A stretch of 64,000 nucleotides of DNA from Pseudoalteromonas luteoviolacea (lineage in GTDB: Bacteria; Pseudomonadota; Gammaproteobacteria; Enterobacterales; Alteromonadaceae): contig NZ_CP015411.1 in NCBI RefSeq assembly GCF_001750165.1, positions 4,646,001 to 4,710,000 of the forward strand, given 5' to 3'. Shown here in pieces: positions 1 through 10,613 of the stretch; within the stretch, counting starts at the first letter, position 1, and each line of letters starts with the position of its first letter. The notes under the pieces are model-generated. The model ran no database searches. It saw nothing but the letters and a program-made list of their open reading frames with translations, and was not told where the DNA came from. A program made the translations under genes and the position numbers.

Positions 1-3000
1 TGCGCCTCAATCTCACCTAACTCAATACGGTGACCACGAATTTTAATCTGATCGTCAACACGGCCTAAGTATTCCAGCTGTGCCTGCGCATTCCAGCGCA
101 CTAAGTCGCCCGTGCGATATAGTCGCATGCCATTGTCGCTAAACGGGTTCGCCACAAAACGCTCGGCGGTTAAATCCGCTTGCTGCACATAACCTTCAGC
201 TAAACAGCTGCCGCCGATATACAGCTCCCCCACAGCACCCTGTGGCAACAAGTTCAGGTCACTATCTAGCACATACACGTTTCGATTGCCGACCGGCTTA
301 CCAATGGGGACGTAACGACCATCAACAGAAGACTTGGCATCGCCTATCCACAACGTGGGTGTGACCACGGCTTCGGTTGGGCCATAGGCATTAACAAACT
401 GCGCTTGTGGCAAGCTTTGCTGAGCCAATTTAAAGTCACCTTGATGCCAACCTTCACCACCGACAATACACAGGCGCACTGAGTCCAGCTTTGGCACATG
501 ACGCAAGTACGCTGGCGGTAAATCCACCACGGTGACTTGCCGAGCCTCTACGTACTCAACGAGTGCATCTGGGCCCATAGATTTCGGGTCAACCACACTT
601 AATTGTGCACCACTTAGCAGTGGCATTAACAGCTGTTCCAGCGCTGCATCAAAGCCCATTGAGGCAAAGAGCAAAGCGTGATCGCCGACTTGATAGTGAT
701 AATACTGCTGCATGGCATAGCAATGATCTGCCAGCGCCTGATGCGAGACAGCCACGCCTTTTGGTAACCCTGTCGAGCCCGAAGTGAAAATCATATAGGC
801 CGTTTGCTGCGGTAAAATGGTGTCGCCAAGTGCCGTTGCCGGATACACACTGAGCTTGGACTCATCCAGTGTATGGATAGGCACACCCGATAGTTCACTG
901 GCAATATCATCACTTAGCAATAATCCAGCGCCACTTTGCTGTGCAATGTATTGCTGGCGTTCAAGAGGCAAACTTGGGTCAATTGGCACATATGTCGCAC
1001 CAGACTTCAACACAGCTAAGGCTGCAACCACCATGTCAATGCCACGAGCAAAACGCACCGCCACAACTGGGGAAGATTGTGCGCACAGGTAATGTGCCAA
1101 ACGATCACTTTGCGCTGCGAGCTGCTGATAACTCAATGCCGTGTCGGCAAATTTCAGTGCGCTATTATGCGGGTATTGTTTTGCCATCGCACTTAATTGC
1201 GACGTCAGCAAATTCGCCGCCGTGTGTGTTTGTCCCTGACTCAAAACATGCAACTGCGCTTGCTGTTCTTCTGGGAGCAGCACAAGATCAGCGATGCGCT
1301 GTGATTGCGTATCAACTAATGCGGTCAATACCGCATTAAGTGCACAAGCCAGTTCTGCTCGGCGTGCCGGACTAAAGCGTTCTTTGGCAAATTCAAATTC
1401 AATATTGGTAAGCCCGTCGCTGTTTTCATAACAGTTCAGTACCAATTCAAACTGAGCTTCACTGGCTGCAATAGATACGGGGCTCACGTCTAACTGAGGC
1501 AGTGCAAGCAGCGCTTCCCCATCGACGCGTTGATGGTTGATCATCACTTGGAACAACGGCTGTTCAAGATCACGATCTAAATCAAGGCTATCTAATAGTT
1601 GCTCAAATGGTAAATCTTGGTGCGCTTGTGCGCCCAATAAGTGGGTTTTCACCTGATCAAGCGCATCACTCAATAACACATCCCCTGAGAGATGCGTGGT
1701 GATCACTTGGGTATTCACAAAGAAGCCAACCAGAGATTCAGTGCCCGCGTTATGACGGTTGGCAATCGGCATGCCCACACGAATGGTTGATTGCCCGCTG
1801 TAGCGATGTAACAACACCTTCAGAGCCGTCATTAAGACATTAAACAAACTGGTGTTATTGGCTTTAGCATAGTCAGCCAAGGCTGTTTTTAGTCCATCAT
1901 CTAGCTGAATTTGCTCTGTAATCGCTAGATAGCGACTTTGCTGCGTCGCTATGTCGCTTGGTAGACGCAGCGCAGATAAGTCATCACCAATGACGCTATG
2001 CCAATAGCTGAGCTGCTCAGCTTTCACCTCATCGTTTAACCAAGCCCGCTGCCACTGTGCATAATCGCTATAGCGCACGCTTGCGGTATCGACTAGTGGC
2101 GTATTATCAGAGCGCGCATCGCGATATGCCTTAGCAAAATCGTCAATAATGATCTGTAATGACCACGCATCTGAGATAATGTGGTGCATCACAACCACCA
2201 GTTCATGCTGTGTATCGCTGTGCTTTATCAGACCAACTCTGAACAGGTTGCCTTGGGTCAATACAAAGGGCTGTGCCACAAAATCCGCCCGCCATGCCGT
2301 GCTGTCCGTACCATTGGAGGCATCAAACTCGTGATAGGCACATTGGCCAATCGGTGCGATATATTGCGATACCTGCGCGTCTTTATCTTCAACATACACG
2401 GTACGCAGTGCATCATGTCGATTGCTGACAAAGTCCAACGCACTTTGCAGTGCCTCTGTATTGAGCGTCCCTTGCAGCATCAAACCGCCTTTAATGTGAT
2501 ACGCACTGCTCTGTGGTGATAGCTTCCACAAGAACCACTGACGCTGCTCGGCAAATGACAGCCCAGAATACCTCTGTGCCTGACGCTGTAGCACTGGCTT
2601 GGCACTGGCTTCATTGCCATCAATCAACACCGCTAATTGGGCAAGACTGCCCGTACTCAGTAGCTGAGGGAGTTCAAAATTAAGCCCTGATTGGTTACCT
2701 TGGCTCGCCACACTCAGTGCTTTAATAGAATCTCCACCTAGGGCAAAGAAGTTATCCTCTCGGCCCACTTGCTCTGCGCCTAATACAGATTGCCAAATAG
2801 TGGCTAAGCGCGACTCAGTCTCTGTCTGCGGGGCAACGTACGCCTGTGTTTCTTGCCACTGTGGTGCTGGTAATGCTTTTCTATCGATTTTGCCATTGCT
2901 GTTATGTGGCATTTCATCCAACGTCATCACCAGTGCAGGCACCATGTAATCAGGTAGCCACTGGGCGATGGTGGTTTTAATCATTTCGCTATCGAGTGCT

Positions 3001-6000
3001 TTACCAGACACATAGCCAACCAACTGCGTTGCGCCCGTGCTGTTGTCATCAACAACCACCGCTTCATTGACTCCGTCACAGCGATACAGCTGCGCCTCAA
3101 TGTCACCCAACTCAATACGGTAACCACGGATCTTCACTTGATGATCCGTACGGCCTAAATATTCAAGCTGACCAGCTTGGTTCCAACGCACCAGATCGCC
3201 AGTGCGATATAAACGGCTGCCATCATCCGCAAACGGGTTTGCCACAAAGCGCTCAGCGCTGAGTTCAGGGCGAGATAAATAACCACGGGCAAGACCGAGA
3301 CCGGCAATATAGAGCTCACCGGCCACCTGCTGTGGACACAGGTTTAACTGGTTATCTAGCACATAAAGTTGAGTATTTAAGGTGGCATCGCCTAAATGTA
3401 CTGGTGCCTGTGTCACGTGATAGCAACTTGACCAAATGGTGGTTTCGGTTGGGCCATACATATTCCAAAGTTGAACGCCGCTCTGTGCCAGATCCGCCAC
3501 CAACTCAGCAGGCAGGGCTTCACCGCCACACAGGGCTCGCTTACCTTGCACTTGCGTTAATAAATCAAGCTCTAACAAGCTGCGCCAACCTGCTGGGGTG
3601 GCTTGTATTAAGTCTTGCTCGGCCAATAACGCAGCGCTCAGCGTCGATGCATTTTGTGCCACCGTAACCGTACCACCACTTATCAGCGGTAGATAAATTT
3701 CTAGCCCAGAGATATCGAATGACAACGAGGTTAATGCCAATGCATTAAGCGCACGCTCCAAGCCCAGTTGCTGCTGCATACCCAGTAAGAAGTTAACCAG
3801 GTTGCCGTGACTGATCGCCACGCCTTTTGGCAAACCTGTGGAGCCTGAAGTATAAAGGGTGTACACCAGTTGATGGTGATGGCGCTGCACATTAAGGTTG
3901 CCCTCGTCATATGATGTCAGTGGCAGATCTGTGACGTTTAAACAGGTCACATCTTCAGTATAGGATACCTTTGAGTTAGTAAGTGCAAACTTTGCACCGC
4001 TGTGCTGACAAATATAATCGCGGCGCTCTTCTGGTAGCTCTACCGCGATCGGCACATACACGCCACCCGCTTTGCTCACCGCCAGTATCGCGACAATCAT
4101 CTCAATACCGCGGGTCATGCTGATTGCCACTGGCATCTCTGTGCTCAGCCCAGCTGCAAGCAGCGCCTGCGCCAATTGATTTGCACGACCATTCAGTGCG
4201 TTATAGCTGAGCTGCTCACCTTGCTCGTTTTGCACCGCAATAGCTTGAGGCGTTTGCTTTGCCTGTGCTTCAAACATTGCCAATGCATCGCTGCTCGGCA
4301 GGGTTTGTGATTTACCAATACCGAGCTGCTTCACTTGTGCTTGCGTGGCATCATCGAGCAATTGAATGTGCCCAAGTGGCTGTTCAACTTGTGATTGCAG
4401 TGCGTCAAGTAGACGCGCCAAGTTATTCGCGAGATACGCCACAAATTCAGCGCTTAAACGCCAACCTTGGTACGCAAAGTTAATGGTCAGCCCCTGCGCT
4501 GTTTCGACAAATACCGTCAGTGGATAGTTGGTTTCTTCACGGTTTTCAACCAAAGAAAACTTTGCTCCGTCCAACTCATTGGCACCTAATGTCTCTGAAA
4601 TTGGATAGTTTTCAAAAATGAGTAAGCTGTCAAACAGACCTTGCTGATCAAAGCTCACTTGTCCGTCCGCCAATTTTTGAACTTGATACAAAGGCGTATG
4701 CTCAAATTCACGGCTTTGCATACTGTCTTGCTGACAGGTTTTGAGCCACTGTCCCACAATTTGCTCATTGTCGAGGGTGCTTATCACCGGCAATGTATTG
4801 ATAAACAAGCCGACCGTGCTGTCACTACCGACTAAATCAGCGGGTCGACCTGAGGTTGTTGCACCAAAGCACACCGCCGATTTATTTAACATGCGGCTCA
4901 GTAGCAATGACCACGCACCTTGCAGCACGGTATTAACCGTGATCTCTTGCTGCTGTGCAAAGGCTTGTAACTGTGCCGCTTGTGGTTCATCAAGCTGCAA
5001 TGTGTGCTGCGCATACCCTAACTGGCTGTCCAAGGCATCGCGGTTTTGCAGTTCAGTCAGATAAGAGGCGTCATTTAACTGTGCAAGTCGGCTTTGCCAA
5101 TACGCATCGCCCGCCGCTTCATCTTGTTTGGCAAGATATGCCAAATAATCTTGATACTGACCAACGGGCTGCGGCAATGCTTTCCCTTGGTACGCCATCA
5201 TGACTTCAGCCAGCACCGCGGTGCTGCTCCAGCCATCCAATAACATGTGATGGTAAGTCCAAATGAAGTGATGCTGTTGCGCCGATTGCTGTACCAAGGT
5301 GAACGACATTAAGCCCACCTCTTCGGTCACCGCAAAACCTGTATCTAAAATTGTGCGGGCCAGTTTATCGGTTGATTTTTCAGGCTCAGCTTGCCAATCC
5401 AATTCATCAAATACGATTTGATGGTCATGGATGACACACTGTAAAGGCTGTTGCGTCCCAGAGATAAAGCCTGTGCGCAAGGCATCATGTCGCGCCACCA
5501 CTTGCTGCCATGCTACCTTAAAACGCGTGACATCCAAGCCGCTGATATCCAGCCTTAATTGATTCAGATACGCAGCACTTTGCTCAATCATGGAGTGGAA
5601 CATCATGCCTTGCTGCATCGCAGACAGCGGATAAATGCTCGACACCGACGACGGGGCAATCGGCAGTGCATCTAACTCACTTTGAGATAGACTCAGCAAT
5701 GGCACATCCGTAGGTGTTAATCGCACTTCAGCCTCAAGGCAATGGTTAATAACCTCACTGAGTGCCTGCTCAAAATACTGCGCAAATTCAGCCATGTCCG
5801 ATGATAATAACCGTGCACCACTGTAGCTGATGGCTAACTGTAACTGGCTGTTTTGAATCGCGCCATTAATAGCAATATCGGCGCTGAGCGGGTTTTGTGC
5901 AGCAATACTGCTGCCGACGCCGTCTGTACTCATCTGCCAATCGGCTAACTGCGCATTGCTGTTGGCATCTAGCTGACCTAGATAATTAAATTCAATTTGC

Positions 6001-9000
6001 GGCTTACGCTCTGTGCGCAGCACCTGCTGCTGTGCTTCACTGCCATAATATTTAAATGCGCCATACCCGATGCCTTTATTGGGTAGCGCACGTAAACGCT
6101 CTTTGGTGCTGATAATGGTCTGTGCCAAATCATCACCGTAACTTAACTTCACCGGATACAGTGACGTGAACCAACCCACTGTGCGGCTTAAATCCAATTG
6201 CGACTGCCACGGTTCACGGCCATGCCCTTCTAAGAATACCTGTGCGTCGGTGCTGCCTGTCCACTGCTTCAATGCGACACACAGAGCAGCCAACAGCAGT
6301 TCATCAATATGCGTACGATATGGGCGTGATGCCTGTGATAGTAAGGCTTGAGTATGTGACTCGCTCAACTTAACTTGCAAAGTTTCTGCACTGGCGATGG
6401 TCGCATCGCCCTCTGCCACATAGTTAGGTAACTCAAGGGCATCACACTGCTGGTTTTGCCACAGGGCAAACTCATTGACGTGAGCACTCGGGTAGGCTTG
6501 CAACTGCTGCGCCCAATATTGATAGCTGTGGCTTTTTGGGGGTAGTGCAATTGCCTTTCCCGCAATAGCCAATTCAATGCCTTGCAATAAGTCATCCACT
6601 AAAACACGCCAAGAGACACCATCAATCACCAAGTGATGGGCAATTAAGATCAAGGCTTGTCGGCGCTCACTGTGGACATATAAAACCCGCAGCGAGTCAG
6701 CGCGCTGAATGCTTAAACTGGCTTGTGCCTGCTCAGTGGCATTGAGTAAATACGTATCAAATTCGCTGTCTGTGGTTTGCTGATACCAAACCACTTCGCG
6801 GTAATTCGCTTCATCGTACTCACGATACGCTTGTTGCCATGACCCTTGATGTTGAAATTGCAAACGCAGGCTGTCGTGATGCTTGATCAGCATTTGTACA
6901 CTGTCGTTCAACTGTGCCAAGCCTAAGGGCGCGGGTGGCGTCAAGCGAATAGCTTGGTTCCAATGATCAATTTGACTGGGCTGTCTGGTAAAAAACGTGT
7001 GTTGAATCGGCAGTAATGGCGCGTCGCCGCTCACCACTTGCGGGATTTTATCTGCTTCGCTCAACTCGCTCAGCGCTTTAGCCAACTGAGCGATGGTTGG
7101 TGCTTCAAATACTTGCTTGGCGCTCAGTGCAAAGCCATGCTGGCGCATCGCTGACACAATTTGCAAGCTCAGAATTGAATCTCCCCCCAAAGCAAAAAAG
7201 TTGTCATCACGGCCAATTGGGCTTTGCCCTAGTACCTGCTGCCATGTCTGGCACAGTAATGTTTCTCGCTCCCCTTGCGGTGCTTGATAGGCGCGCTGAG
7301 TTTGCAACTTAGGTTCAGGTAATGCTTTGCGATCCACTTTACCATTGCTGCTCAGCGGCAATGCATCCAGTACCATGATGCTGCTTGGCACCATGTAATC
7401 GGGCAAGGCATCGCTTAAGCCCTGCTGTAAACGGCTTTCATCCAAAGACGACCCACTGACATAGGCTGCTAATCTCGCGCCGCCATTAGGGCCACTGACT
7501 GCCACCACCACAGCCTCTTTTACGCCATCTTGGGCAAACAATTGCGTCTCTATTTCACCCAGCTCAATACGCAAACCACGGATCTTCACCTGATGATCAG
7601 TTCGACCAAGATATTCAAGTTCTCCCAGCTCACTCCAACGCACTAAGTCACCACTGCGATATAAACGACTACCGTCATTGGCAAACGGATTGGCAACAAA
7701 GCGCTCCGCACTGAGATCAGGACGATTTGCATAACCACGTGCAAGACCAACACCGCCAATGTATAGCTCACCCACAGCGCCAATTGGGCTCAGGTTCAGT
7801 TGCTGATCCAACACCCACAGCTCACACCCAGCGATCGGCTTACCGATTGGCACCGCTTTGTCTGCGCGGCCATCACATTCGTAATAGCTGACATCAATGG
7901 CCGCTTCCGTTGGGCCATACAGATTGTGGATTTCCAGTTGCGGTAACAGCTTAATCGTATCGGCTTGCAAAGCCGCAGGCAGCGCTTCACCGCTACAAAT
8001 AATATGCTTAATGCTGGTACATTTATGTGCCAGTGGCTCACTGATAAAGGCTTGTAACATCGAGGGCACAAAGTGCAATAAGGTCACCTGCTGGGCTTGA
8101 ATAAGCTCAGCAAGCTCACGGGGCTCTTTGTGAATTTCCGGCTCAGCCACCACCAAGGTTGCGCCGCGCATCAACGGCCAGAAGAATTCCCACACAGAGA
8201 CATCAAAGCCATATGGCGTTTTTTGTAATACGTGATCTTGACTGCCAATCGGATAGGCATGGTCCTGCCAGCTGATCCGGTTGTACAAAGCATGGTGGTG
8301 ATTCACCACCCCTTTTGGTTTGCCCGTTGAGCCTGAGGTATAAATCACATAAGCCGCTTGCTGCGGCAAAATAGTGACATTTGGATAGTCACCACGGTGC
8401 GTCTCTAATTGCTCTGACAACGCTGACCAAGCAAAATACGGTACGTTAAACTGCTGATTATCGCGATTTCCCAGCACCAATTTAAAGGTGCTATTTTGCG
8501 CAATGTATTCAACGCGATCAGCAGGTAAGTTGGGGTCCAATGGTACGTAGGCCGCGCCACTTTTCATCACTCCGATAAGCGCAATCACCATTTCGAAACT
8601 GCGGTCAAAATACACCCCAATTTGATCTTCCGCGCCAATGCCTTGGGCAATTAGCCAATGTGCCAACTGATTGGTGCGCTGTTCAAACTGCGCGTAACTC
8701 ATATGCACACCGGCAAAGATCAATGCACTTTGCTCTGGTGTTTTTTGGGCTTGCGCACTGATGATGTCGGCAATAGAGTCTTGCCATTCAAATGCTGACT
8801 CGCCATTTGAAAACGACTCCAAGCTCTGCTGTCTGTGCGCTGGATACCAATCTAAATATTGTAATGGTGATGCAGGATGTAAAGAGACCGCACTGAGCAG
8901 CGCAGCGAGTTCATCTAAACAATGCTTGGCAAATGCTTCACTGTATAAGGTGTTGGCATAGTAAAGGTGCAGTGAGGTATCACCGCTGACTTCTTCAATC

Positions 9001-10277
9001 ACATCCAATTGCAAATCAAAAGGCATCGAAAAGCGCAGCGCTTGAGTATCTTTGAGCGTTACTCCTTGCAGCGAGTCCATCGCACCTTTGTCACGCTTTA
9101 AATAATTAAACATCACCTGAAACAGCGGGTGACTCCCAGTGCTGCGAGGCGGTTTAATGGCATCGAGCAGATGCTCAAAAGGTAAATCTTGGTTGGCCTG
9201 TGCAAACTGCGAGAACGACTTGGCTTTATCCAGTAACGCCGAAAAACTGTCTTGTGGCGCCACTTCCAAGCGCACCACTTGGGTATTAATGAAAAAGCCA
9301 ATTAACCCGTGCGTTTGCGCATGATGGCGATTGGCAATGGGCACGCCCACTTTGACATCATGTTGGTCGCTATAGCGATGCAATAAATATTGAAACGCAC
9401 TGAGCAGCACCAAATACGGCGTCACTTGGTGCTGTTTGGTCAGAGCCTGCACTTGCTGCCATAAATCGCTGGGCAGCGTCATCGATTGGGTCGTGATGGG
9501 GTAGTTGCCGCCTTGTCTTGCCAAGCTGTTTGCAGGTAGGCGCAGGGGTTCAAAATCGTCGCCAAGCGCCGCTTGCCAGTCTGTTAATTGCTTGTCTAGC
9601 AATGCAGTGTGATCTTGCTGTGCAAGCCACAAAGCATAATCTAAATAATCGGCTTGCGGCGTCAGTTCAGGTAAACTCTGATGACTTTGCAACAGTGCAT
9701 ACGCTTGAATAAATTCATTAAATAGCTGCTGCATCGACGTGCCATCAGTCACAATGTGGTGCATCACTACCAGCAAAGTGCACTCACCCGAAGATTCAAG
9801 CAGTGCCACACGCAGCAGAGGTTCTGCGGTTAAATCAAAAGGCTGGTCGGCAATCTCAAATGCCTGTTGCACGGTATCAGCTTGGCTGGGCACATCAATA
9901 AAAGTGAAGGCATTATCCGCTTGCAACTGCTGAACCGCGGTGCCCGCTTCCTCACTGAAACGGCTATTTAAAATACCGTGCTTTGCCACCAAGTGCGCAA
10001 AGCTTGCTTGTACCCAGGCTTTATTTAACTGGCCTTGAAAAGACAAGGTGCCCGCTAAGTTATACACACTGTCTGCTGGGTCTAACTGCCACGCAGTCCA
10101 AAGTCGTTGCTGAGCCGGTGTTAATGGCACTTTAGCGCTTCTATCTTCGCGTACCGTTAACTGATTTTGCTTGGCTCTAGATTGACTGTCGGCCAATTTG
10201 GCTTTGAGTTTTAATTGCTGTTCTTCAGTTAATGCGCCACCGCGCTCGCGTCTTCTTCTGCGCTTTTGCTCGCTCAT
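1..10277 (-). CDS. Giant NRPS, C-A(Ser)-T-E-C-A(Gly)-T-C-A..., runs off the left edge
   Basis: Open minus-strand frame from the ATG at 10277 to the window edge (about 3,425 residues, C-terminus missing). Domains in order: condensation (HHIVTDG, about residue 170), adenylation 1 (YTSGSTGKPKG, about 650), carrier (GGDS, about 1035), epimerisation (HHLVIDGVSW, about 1216, plus TVGWFTSLYPV), condensation (HHMLLDGWS, about 1676), adenylation 2 (about 2148), carrier (about 2515), condensation (HHIISDAWS, about 2698) and adenylation 3 (about 3166). Specificity residues read by alignment to GrsA are DVWHISLID (serine), DILQLGMIW (glycine) and DAEDIGAVT. The last has an acidic pocket; a basic residue, perhaps arginine, is my inference. 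The epimerase after the Ser module predicts D-Ser. The N-terminus is very basic (KRRRRRER). It follows the PKS gene after a terminator, so it may have its own promoter. Confidence 0.95.
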   Translation of the reverse strand, partial: MSEQKRRRRRERGGALTEEQQLKLKAKLADSQSRAKQNQLTVREDRSAKVPLTPAQQRLWTAWQLDPADSVYNLAGTLSFQGQLNKAWVQASFAHLVAKHGILNSRFSEEAGTAVQQLQADNAFTFIDVPSQADTVQQAFEIADQPFDLTAEPLLRVALLESSGECTLLVVMHHIVTDGTSMQQLFNEFIQAYALLQSHQSLPELTPQADYLDYALWLAQQDHTALLDKQLTDWQAALGDDFEPLRLPANSLARQGGNYPITTQSMTLPSDLWQQVQALTKQHQVTPYLVLLSAFQYLLHRYSDQHDVKVGVPIANRHHAQTHGLIGFFINTQVVRLEVAPQDSFSALLDKAKSFSQFAQANQDLPFEHLLDAIKPPRSTGSHPLFQVMFNYLKRDKGAMDSLQGVTLKDTQALRFSMPFDLQLDVIEEVSGDTSLHLYYANTLYSEAFAKHCLDELAALLSAVSLHPASPLQYLDWYPAHRQQSLESFSNGESAFEWQDSIADIISAQAQKTPEQSALIFAGVHMSYAQFEQRTNQLAHWLIAQGIGAEDQIGVYFDRSFEMVIALIGVMKSGAAYVPLDPNLPADRVEYIAQNSTFKLVLGNRDNQQFNVPYFAWSALSEQLETHRGDYPNVTILPQQAAYVIYTSGSTGKPKGVVNHHHALYNRISWQDHAYPIGSQDHVLQKTPYGFDVSVWEFFWPLMRGATLVVAEPEIHKEPRELAELIQAQQVTLLHFVPSMLQAFISEPLAHKCTSIKHIICSGEALPAALQADTIKLLPQLEIHNLYGPTEAAIDVSYYECDGRADKAVPIGKPIAGCELWVLDQQLNLSPIGAVGELYIGGVGLARGYANRPDLSAERFVANPFANDGSRLYRSGDLVRWSELGELEYLGRTDHQVKIRGLRIELGEIETQLFAQDGVKEAVVVAVSGPNGGARLAAYVSGSSLDESRLQQGLSDALPDYMVPSSIMVLDALPLSSNGKVDRKALPEPKLQTQRAYQAPQGERETLLCQTWQQVLGQSPIGRDDNFFALGGDSILSLQIVSAMRQHGFALSAKQVFEAPTIAQLAKALSELSEADKIPQVVSGDAPLLPIQHTFFTRQPSQIDHWNQAIRLTPPAPLGLAQLNDSVQMLIKHHDSLRLQFQHQGSWQQAYREYDEANYREVVWYQQTTDSEFDTYLLNATEQAQASLSIQRADSLRVLYVHSERRQALILIAHHLVIDGVSWRVLVDDLLQGIELAIAGKAIALPPKSHSYQYWAQQLQAYPSAHVNEFALWQNQQCDALELPNYVAEGDATIASAETLQVKLSESHTQALLSQASRPYRTHIDELLLAALCVALKQWTGSTDAQVFLEGHGREPWQSQLDLSRTVGWFTSLYPVKLSYGDDLAQTIISTKERLRALPNKGIGYGAFKYYGSEAQQQVLRTERKPQIEFNYLGQLDANSNAQLADWQMSTDGVGSSIAAQNPLSADIAINGAIQNSQLQLAISYSGARLLSSDMAEFAQYFEQALSEVINHCLEAEVRLTPTDVPLLSLSQSELDALPIAPSSVSSIYPLSAMQQGMMFHSMIEQSAAYLNQLRLDISGLDVTRFKVAWQQVVARHDALRTGFISGTQQPLQCVIHDHQIVFDELDWQAEPEKSTDKLARTILDTGFAVTEEVGLMSFTLVQQSAQQHHFIWTYHHMLLDGWSSTAVLAEVMMAYQGKALPQPVGQYQDYLAYLAKQDEAAGDAYWQSRLAQLNDASYLTELQNRDALDSQLGYAQHTLQLDEPQAAQLQAFAQQQEITVNTVLQGAWSLLLSRMLNKSAVCFGATTSGRPADLVGSDSTVGLFINTLPVISTLDNEQIVGQWLKTCQQDSMQSREFEHTPLYQVQKLADGQVSFDQQGLFDSLLIFENYPISETLGANELDGAKFSLVENREETNYPLTVFVETAQGLTINFAYQGWRLSAEFVAYLANNLARLLDALQSQVEQPLGHIQLLDDATQAQVKQLGIGKSQTLPSSDALAMFEAQAKQTPQAIAVQNEQGEQLSYNALNGRANQLAQALLAAGLSTEMPVAISMTRGIEMIVAILAVSKAGGVYVPIAVELPEERRDYICQHSGAKFALTNSKVSYTEDVTCLNVTDLPLTSYDEGNLNVQRHHHQLVYTLYTSGSTGLPKGVAISHGNLVNFLLGMQQQLGLERALNALALTSLSFDISGLEIYLPLISGGTVTVAQNASTLSAALLAEQDLIQATPAGWRSLLELDLLTQVQGKRALCGGEALPAELVADLAQSGVQLWNMYGPTETTIWSSCYHVTQAPVHLGDATLNTQLYVLDNQLNLCPQQVAGELYIAGLGLARGYLSRPELSAERFVANPFADDGSRLYRTGDLVRWNQAGQLEYLGRTDHQVKIRGYRIELGDIEAQLYRCDGVNEAVVVDDNSTGATQLVGYVSGKALDSEMIKTTIAQWLPDYMVPALVMTLDEMPHNSNGKIDRKALPAPQWQETQAYVAPQTETESRLATIWQSVLGAEQVGREDNFFALGGDSIKALSVASQGNQSGLNFELPQLLSTGSLAQLAVLIDGNEASAKPVLQRQAQRYSGLSFAEQRQWFLWKLSPQSSAYHIKGGLMLQGTLNTEALQSALDFVSNRHDALRTVYVEDKDAQVSQYIAPIGQCAYHEFDASNGTDSTAWRADFVAQPFVLTQGNLFRVGLIKHSDTQHELVVVMHHIISDAWSLQIIIDDFAKAYRDARSDNTPLVDTASVRYSDYAQWQRAWLNDEVKAEQLSYWHSVIGDDLSALRLPSDIATQQSRYLAITEQIQLDDGLKTALADYAKANNTSLFNVLMTALKVLLHRYSGQSTIRVGMPIANRHNAGTESLVGFFVNTQVITTHLSGDVLLSDALDQVKTHLLGAQAHQDLPFEQLLDSLDLDRDLEQPLFQVMINHQRVDGEALLALPQLDVSPVSIAASEAQFELVLNCYENSDGLTNIEFEFAKERFSPARRAELACALNAVLTALVDTQSQRIADLVLLPEEQQAQLHVLSQGQTHTAANLLTSQLSAMAKQYPHNSALKFADTALSYQQLAAQSDRLAHYLCAQSSPVVAVRFARGIDMVVAALAVLKSGATYVPIDPSLPLERQQYIAQQSGAGLLLSDDIASELSGVPIHTLDESKLSVYPATALGDTILPQQTAYMIFTSGSTGLPKGVAVSHQALADHCYAMQQYYHYQVGDHALLFASMGFDAALEQLLMPLLSGAQLSVVDPKSMGPDALVEYVEARQVTVVDLPPAYLRHVPKLDSVRLCIVGGEGWHQGDFKLAQQSLPQAQFVNAYGPTEAVVTPTLWIGDAKSSVDGRYVPIGKPVGNRNVYVLDSDLNLLPQGAVGELYIGGSCLAEGYVQQADLTAERFVANPFSDNGMRLYRTGDLVRWNAQAQLEYLGRVDDQIKIRGHRIELGEIEA

Positions 10278-10613
10278 GCTGATCCCACCTGGCTATCGAT
10301 TGTTATGCACTGCTGTGTGTCGGTCGAGATAAAAAACAAAATATTGCTTTGCCTATACTCAACCACATTGCACTTGGTTTTGGCTCGCTACCACATGACA
10401 CTCACCACCATACATTGCAACGCATACGAGACATCTCGGCTGCATTACTGTTACTTATTCTGTTGTTTGGGTTGTGGTGATTACATCGAATTTTGCTTAG
10501 ATGTGTCGGTAAATTCGCCCTTAATGCCAGCTAGACGTTGGGAGAGGAAAAAAATAAAGTGGGAGGCTAACTTGGCCTCCCAAAAAGTGGTCGCTGTGCT
10601 TTAAAGTCGCCCT
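10278..10613. other. Intergenic region between PKS and NRPS genes
   Basis: This is a 336-base gap inside the assembly-line locus. It holds the terminator at 10560-10582 next to the PKS stop codon and, presumably, a promoter for the giant NRPS. I looked for a PvdS-type iron-starvation promoter (TAAAT, 16-17 bases, CGT) on the minus strand and found no convincing match. A plus-strand open frame here has no recognisable protein features. Confidence 0.5.
10560..10582 (-). terminator. Rho-independent terminator after the PKS gene
   Basis: An inverted repeat (gggaggc at 10561-10567, gcctccc at 10575-10581) is followed on the minus strand by CACTTTATTTTTTT. It lies about 30 bases past the PKS stop codon, so it should end the FAAL-NRPS/PKS transcript before the giant NRPS. 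Confidence 0.75.

Noticed and set aside
10278..10613. PvdS-type promoter ahead of the giant NRPS
   Set aside because: Only a poor match (GTAAT, 15 bases, CGT) was found on the minus strand, which is expected by chance.
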